Assembly: GCA_947476515.1 (NCBI GenBank)
Contig: CANJQZ010000053.1
Location: 1-9,967, forward strand
Direction of reading: 5' to 3'
DNA length: 9,967 nucleotides
Source: Flavobacteriales bacterium
GTDB taxonomy: Bacteria; Bacteroidota; Bacteroidia; Flavobacteriales_D; Crocinitomicaceae
Of this stretch, positions 6,384 through 9,967 are shown one piece after another; the stretch's first letter is position 1; every line of letters begins with the position of its first letter. The notes below the pieces were generated by a model. The model had not been told where the DNA came from, did no database searches, and was given only the letters and a program-made list of their open reading frames with translations. Position numbers and translations under genes: made by a program.

Positions 6384-6981
6384 GTAATTTATTAATCTCG
6401 GGGAGATTTAAATCGGAAGGAGTTCCACATAATGTCATTTTCCCATCCGTGTCCGCAATTTTTGCAAGCGTACTTTTTAACTTTGAAGTAGCACGATTAA
6501 AACTCTTTTTATCCAAATACATCACTGTACAATTGTTAAGCGCGCTTACTTCCTTGTAACCCAATAACTCGTTGTATTTAATTGCATTCAAGTTTTTCGA
6601 TTTGACTTTAATTAGGGACGATTTTAAACTTAATTTTTCAAATACAAAACTCAACAAGCAAATCGATGCCATCGTTGCTGCCCATGAATTTTCATCTGCA
6701 AGCTCCCCAATAAAAATTCCACCCTCCCCATAGCCTACTTCCAAATCAATATTCTTAGCGTGAATCAATCCGATTTTTTTGGATTTAAATACAATTAGAA
6801 AATAATAATTAAGCGCATTATTTACGGAATCAAACCAAAGTTCTTGCTCCTGTTCGGTAATTAGATCTGTATAAAACATTTGATTTCTAATCCGATCTTG
6901 ATTTCTCCATGAGCGCACCAATTCAATATCAGTTCTTGTCAAGCGCTGCAACTCAATATCATATTGACTCAGAATCAACAT
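6376..6981 (-). CDS. GNAT acyltransferase, PseH/amino-sugar type
   Basis: Acyltransferase of the GNAT (Acetyltransf_3, RimJ/RimL-like) fold, 201 residues. The N-terminal segment VRSWRNQDRIRNQM (residues 22-35) followed by ITEQEQELWF carries the WRN...M signature seen in amino-sugar N-acetyltransferases such as PseH. The core runs to about residue 160 and ends with NAIKYNELLGYKEV, the usual beta-strand/helix closing the fold. The stretch where acyl-CoA pyrophosphate normally binds (around residues 96-106, ADENSWAATMA) lacks the usual glycine-rich Q/R-x-x-G-x-G/A pattern. The last 40 residues form a tail beyond the fold. ATG at 6981 overlaps the glycosyltransferase stop by 7 bp, so it is the last gene of the operon. 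Its likely role is to transfer an acyl group, perhaps from the operon's own ACP, to an amino sugar. Simple acetylation, or modification of a protein N-terminus, are alternatives. Confidence 0.8.
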   Translation of the reverse strand: MLILSQYDIELQRLTRTDIELVRSWRNQDRIRNQMFYTDLITEQEQELWFDSVNNALNYYFLIVFKSKKIGLIHAKNIDLEVGYGEGGIFIGELADENSWAATMASICLLSFVFEKLSLKSSLIKVKSKNLNAIKYNELLGYKEVSALNNCTVMYLDKKSFNRATSKLKSTLAKIADTDGKMTLCGTPSDLNLPEINKLLR

Positions 6982-7880
6982 ATTTTTTCCGACTCGTAAT
7001 ACAAAGGCTTTTGATTCATTTTAAGCAACATTTGACGCAAGTATTGCGCTAAGATCCCTAGAGAAAAGATAAGGACACCGCTTGAAAATAGGATACTTAG
7101 AATCAAAGAAGTATAACCTTCTACTTCAATTTTATGGACAATTCTTTTATATAATATAAAGCAGGCATATAAAAAATTAATGGTAGACAAACTCAATCCA
7201 AGAAAACTAACAAATTTTAGCGGGAGATCTGAGGCAAATAACATTAAACGAAGTGTTGTTTTTACTAAAACAGGTAATTTGTACCTACTTTTTGTAGTAC
7301 TTTTACCTGAATAGAGAACAGGAGCAAACGATACACTATCTGTATACCAGAGCAATAATTCATCTACGAAAGCAAAGTTATGCTGTTGAGAAACCATCTT
7401 TCGCACCAAGTTGCCATCTATCAATCTAAAACTACTTCCCATACCCCTGTTTTTTCCATTTAATTTGGATAAACCGCGATATATTGCTTTCAATAAAGCA
7501 ACTTGCCAATTTTCTTGTGCTTTAAAAACTCCATAAGTTAGAAGGGCCTTACTATTGGCTTGCGCTTGGATTAAAGTATGTATTTCCTTAGATTGAATTT
7601 CAAAATCATCATCCATCGTAATGACAAAATCTCCTTGAGCATGAGAAAAACCACAAATTGTGGCTGCGTGCTGACCAAAATTCTTAGCTAAACGAATAAT
7701 TTTAAGAAAATTAAATCTTTTTTTTAACTCCATCAAAACTTCCCAAGTACTATCCGAACAACCATCATCAATAATTATTAACTCAAAAGAAAAGCCGTTC
7801 ATTGAATCTTCAAGAGACAAAACAAGCGCTTCTAATTGCTTGGCATTATTAAAAGTTGGTATGACAATACTATAATTCAT
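6975..7880 (-). CDS. Polyprenyl-phosphate glycosyltransferase, GT2 ArnC/DPM1-like
   Basis: Membrane-anchored inverting glycosyltransferase, 301 residues, expected to move a sugar from a nucleotide donor to polyprenyl phosphate on the cytoplasmic face. The GT-A domain occupies residues 1-215: the start YSIVIPTFNN, nucleotide-binding IIIDDGCSDST (Asp38/Asp39), AKNFGQHAATICGFSHA, and the metal-binding ITMDDDF (Asp90-92). The downstream motif GKSTTKSRYKL (residues 192-202) corresponds to the GxSKY segment of ArnC and GtrB. Two membrane helices follow, at about 221-246 and 257-284, ending in a short basic cytoplasmic tail. Length and layout match the ArnC/GtrB/DPM1 group. No partner flippase (GtrA, ArnE/F) or GT-C transferase is visible. 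There is a 36-bp gap after the dehydrogenase gene and a 7-bp overlap with the acyltransferase gene. The sugar is unknown; an acylated amino sugar is the inference from its neighbours. Confidence 0.88.
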   Translation of the reverse strand: MNYSIVIPTFNNAKQLEALVLSLEDSMNGFSFELIIIDDGCSDSTWEVLMELKKRFNFLKIIRLAKNFGQHAATICGFSHAQGDFVITMDDDFEIQSKEIHTLIQAQANSKALLTYGVFKAQENWQVALLKAIYRGLSKLNGKNRGMGSSFRLIDGNLVRKMVSQQHNFAFVDELLLWYTDSVSFAPVLYSGKSTTKSRYKLPVLVKTTLRLMLFASDLPLKFVSFLGLSLSTINFLYACFILYKRIVHKIEVEGYTSLILSILFSSGVLIFSLGILAQYLRQMLLKMNQKPLYYESEKIC

Positions 7881-7916
7881 AAGATCTAATGAAGTCGAAA
7901 GTACAAAAAATTCCTC

Positions 7917-8657
7917 TTATTTCTTACTATTCAAAAGCAGACCTCCATCCAGATTCAAAACCGAACCCGTCATCCAACTAGAAAGATCACTCCACAAGAA
8001 CAGAACAGCATTAGCAATATCTAGCGGTGTACCTATACCGAGAGGATATGCAGATACGACTTCCGCTATTTCTTCTGTGGTGAGGGCATTTTTAGTTTTT
8101 TCGAACATAGCAGTTTCAACCAAAGCAGCCCGAATTGAATTGGCACGGATTCCTTTAGGCGAAAATTCTAAGGCAATTCCTTTTGCATAGGCTTCCACAG
8201 CAGCTTTGGATGCAGCATAGAGCGCACCTCCTTTATAAGGAAACTCCGCAGAAACAGAGGATAAAAAAACCAAAGAAGATTTATCCTTCAGAAGCTTATT
8301 TTGAGCAAGAAGAGATGTCAATAGGCAGATGCTATCAAAATTTATTGAAAAGATGGTATCAATATGTTTTTGATGAATAAACTTAATTGGAAAAGGATCA
8401 ATAATTCCAGCGCCATATAAAACGCCATCTAATGGAGGTAAAAGCTTTATTAAACTAGACAAGTCATTAGGATTTGTTAGATCCGCTGGCATGAAATTTA
8501 ATTCAGGATGAGCTAAAATTTCGGCTTCAAGCACTGATTCATTTCTACCGGTAGCAAAAACCTTCGCACCTCTTTTTAAGCATTCTTCTACTACAACCAT
8601 ACCAATACCACCTGTAGCGCCAGTTATAAAAAACTGTTTACCCTTTAAATCATTCAT
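7917..8657 (-). CDS. FabG-like short-chain dehydrogenase/reductase
   Basis: Classical NAD(P)-dependent SDR of 246 residues, the usual FabG length. The cofactor loop is TGATGGIG at residues 12-19. The catalytic tetrad is Asn106, Ser134 (LSSVSA), Tyr147 and Lys151 (YAASK). The usual NNAG motif reads YGAG (81-84), a mild deviation. The C-terminal NLDGG motif is present. Next to a ketosynthase III and an ACP, the simplest role is reduction of a 3-oxoacyl-ACP to a 3-hydroxyacyl-ACP. The ATG at 8657 overlaps the ketosynthase stop by 8 bp, so translation is likely coupled. Sugar or other alcohol oxidoreduction cannot be excluded, since SDR substrate is not legible from these motifs. Confidence 0.9.
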   Translation of the reverse strand: MNDLKGKQFFITGATGGIGMVVVEECLKRGAKVFATGRNESVLEAEILAHPELNFMPADLTNPNDLSSLIKLLPPLDGVLYGAGIIDPFPIKFIHQKHIDTIFSINFDSICLLTSLLAQNKLLKDKSSLVFLSSVSAEFPYKGGALYAASKAAVEAYAKGIALEFSPKGIRANSIRAALVETAMFEKTKNALTTEEIAEVVSAYPLGIGTPLDIANAVLFLWSDLSSWMTGSVLNLDGGLLLNSKK

Positions 8658-9702
8658 ATTCCAATAATTTTGTTTGAACTCCTTCTGTATTCAGTAGTAT
8701 CGTTGCCCAAGAAAACCCAACACCGAATCCAGACAATAAGAGTTTTAGTTTTTGCGATGTAATTTGTTCCTTTAATTCACTACAGATGGTCAATGGAATC
8801 GAAGCAGAGCTCGTATTTCCGAATAGTTGAATCGACGCAGGAAATTTTTCAGAACTAGACTTTAATTTCTTTCTAATGCTGTCTGTAATCAATTGATTCG
8901 CCTGATGTAAAATACAATAATCAACTTCATCTATAGATAAATCCGCTTTATTGAGAACATTCCTCAAGGAATTAGGGACATTTTTAAGAGCAAAATTAAA
9001 GACTTGCATCCCATCAAGATGCAAATGTTTAAGTGATCGAGTAACTCCTGGAGCGCTTGTGAAATCTGAAGTATCAATAGTTCCGTATGGATTTCTTGAA
9101 TGTCCACCAGGAATAATTATGGCATCCGCGCCACTTCCATCCGTTCCAGCATCTAAAAACCAGTCTTGCGCGTTAGGTTCAAATTCAATTAACGAAGCAG
9201 AACCTGCATCTCCAAAAAGAGGAAAAGTAGTTTTATCTTTTTCGTGAGTGGAAATAGTGGATTTATCACCTGCTAAAAGTAAGACCTTTTTCAATCCACC
9301 ATTTTGCAGGTAGCGGTTGGCAAGCAACAAGCCATGAACATAGCCAGAGCAACCTAAATTTACATCAAAAGCCATACAAGTTGTTGGCAATCCTAATTTA
9401 TCTTGAAGAATTGCTGCACTAGCGGGAAGGAAATAGTCGGGTGATTGCGTAACAAAAACCAATAAATCAATGTCGTTGCGGCAATTTAATTCCTCCAAAA
9501 GAGCATTAGCGGCTTGGTAACATAGATCAGATGCCGTAACATCAGCATTTGCAACCCTTCTTTCTATAATCCCAGTAGTTTTTGAAAACATCTTTGCTTC
9601 CTCATCCGAAAAAAAAAGATAATCAATAGTTTTATAAATCGTTTTGGGAACGACCGTATAAATTGCTTTTACAGCAGCATGCTTAAGCGTTAATTCCGCC
9701 AC
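8650..9702 (-). CDS. FabH-like 3-oxoacyl-ACP synthase III
   Basis: Thiolase-fold condensing enzyme of 350 residues, somewhat longer than housekeeping FabH (about 320). It joins an acyl-CoA starter to malonyl-ACP with loss of carbon dioxide. The full catalytic triad is present: Cys118 in DVNLGCSGYVHG, His266 in LHQAN, and Asn296 in FGNTSSAS. The N-terminal TTGIIERRVA and the GDAGSA loop (164-169) are also typical. The GTG at 9702 overlaps the ACP gene by 20 bp and puts the first beta strand at residues 4-14; no internal start would keep it. Clustering with an ACP, a reductase and sugar-modifying enzymes instead of fabD/fabG/acpP argues for a pathway-specific copy that makes a short acyl group, not the housekeeping FabH. 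Starter choice is not readable from the sequence alone. Confidence 0.93.
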   Translation of the reverse strand: MAELTLKHAAVKAIYTVVPKTIYKTIDYLFFSDEEAKMFSKTTGIIERRVANADVTASDLCYQAANALLEELNCRNDIDLLVFVTQSPDYFLPASAAILQDKLGLPTTCMAFDVNLGCSGYVHGLLLANRYLQNGGLKKVLLLAGDKSTISTHEKDKTTFPLFGDAGSASLIEFEPNAQDWFLDAGTDGSGADAIIIPGGHSRNPYGTIDTSDFTSAPGVTRSLKHLHLDGMQVFNFALKNVPNSLRNVLNKADLSIDEVDYCILHQANQLITDSIRKKLKSSSEKFPASIQLFGNTSSASIPLTICSELKEQITSQKLKLLLSGFGVGFSWATILLNTEGVQTKLLEYE

Positions 9703-9934
9703 CGGTTAATTTTAAATTTGTAATATCGAACAAATTCTTTATGGTAATACACGACTTTAATTCATCTCCGGTCAATAGAACATCATAAGTTGTATCAATT
9801 AATGCGACGAAGATAAGCGCATGCATACTACTCCATCCATCCATATCTCGAAAAACACTGTTGGGAGATAAAGTTCCTGGAGTTAAATCCTCAAATTCAT
9901 CTTCAATTACCTTAATAAAATCAATTATTTCCAT
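9683..9934 (-). CDS. Acyl carrier protein, pathway-specific
   Basis: Small acidic carrier protein of 83 residues, close to the usual 75-85. The segment MDGWSSMHALIF aligns with the DSL-type phosphopantetheine site; Ser36 (second Ser of WSSM) is the expected attachment residue, with Ser35 replacing the customary Asp. Helix I is residues 2-15 and the later DELKSCITIKNLFDIT matches the helix III region. The housekeeping ACP has a canonical GADSLD motif, so this looks like a dedicated carrier for the operon. It is the first operon gene visible, 4 bases downstream of a TAnnTTTG box, and its end overlaps the ketosynthase gene by 20 bp. It should present malonyl and acyl chains to the ketosynthase, reductase and possibly the acyltransferase. 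Confidence 0.85.
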   Translation of the reverse strand: MEIIDFIKVIEDEFEDLTPGTLSPNSVFRDMDGWSSMHALIFVALIDTTYDVLLTGDELKSCITIKNLFDITNLKLTGGGINA

Positions 9935-9938
9935 AGAT

Positions 9939-9946
9939 CAAATATA
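9939..9946 (-). promoter_or_regulatory. -7 box (TATATTTG) upstream of the ACP operon
   Basis: Exact TAnnTTTG match on the minus strand, ending 4 bases before the ACP ATG. A TTG (complement of 9962-9964) lies 15 bases further up, shorter than the usual 17-23. If real, the operon message would be leaderless or nearly so. The window ends 21 bases later, so an upstream gene in the same operon is not excluded. Confidence 0.35.
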
Positions 9947-9967
9947 CATTTTTCTACCATTCAATTA

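Noticed and set aside
8951..9247. Plus-strand open frame of 98 codons
   Set aside because: It is fully antisense to the ketosynthase III gene, whose motifs are intact; the opposite frame shows no family features.
6376..9934. Aryl polyene or flexirubin cluster
   Set aside because: Those clusters carry FabF-type ketosynthases, dehydratases and multiple ACPs; only one ACP and one FabH-type enzyme with sugar-modifying genes are visible here.

Overview
The window looks like a chromosomal segment of a low-GC member of the Bacteroidetes (Bacteroidota), most likely Flavobacteriia or a close relative. This rests on the AT-rich composition, the scarcity of Shine-Dalgarno sites, TAnnTTTG promoter boxes just upstream of four gene starts, a TonB-family protein of the Bacteroidetes type, and a WG-repeat surface-type protein. 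No phage, transposon, CRISPR or RNA gene is visible. Every stretch longer than 70 bases is covered by a gene.

Left part (1-1808): the 5' nine-tenths of thrS (threonyl-tRNA synthetase) on the minus strand, cut by the window edge. It is a complete-looking housekeeping enzyme with its TGS, editing and catalytic domains intact. Next (1875-2675) comes a LexA/CI-like repressor with an N-terminal XRE helix-turn-helix and a C-terminal S24 peptidase domain that keeps the Ser/Lys dyad. It has its own promoter box and a cluster of alternating TAATC/GATTA half-sites. Upstream of it (2734-5627 or 5657, minus) is a two-gene unit, translationally coupled by an ATGA overlap: a secreted protein with a helical-repeat N-terminus and a long run of degenerate WG repeats, then a TonB-like protein.

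Right part (5709-9934): a plus-strand Asp/Asn beta-hydroxylase-family dioxygenase converges on, and overlaps by 8 bp, a compact minus-strand operon. Read in transcription order the operon is acyl carrier protein, FabH-like ketoacyl synthase III, FabG-like short-chain dehydrogenase, ArnC/DPM1-like membrane-anchored glycosyltransferase, and PseH-like GNAT acyltransferase. Neighbouring genes overlap by 20, 8 and 7 bp, with one 36-bp gap.

The best working model for the operon is a dedicated short fatty-acid module. The ACP, ketosynthase and reductase would make a short 3-hydroxyacyl (for example 3-hydroxybutyryl) thioester. The GNAT would place it on an amino sugar, and the glycosyltransferase would move a sugar onto a polyprenyl-phosphate carrier for a surface glycan. 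The dioxygenase could add a further hydroxyl to the acyl chain or a peptide partner. This pathway is inference from domain content and gene order; the individual family assignments are well supported.
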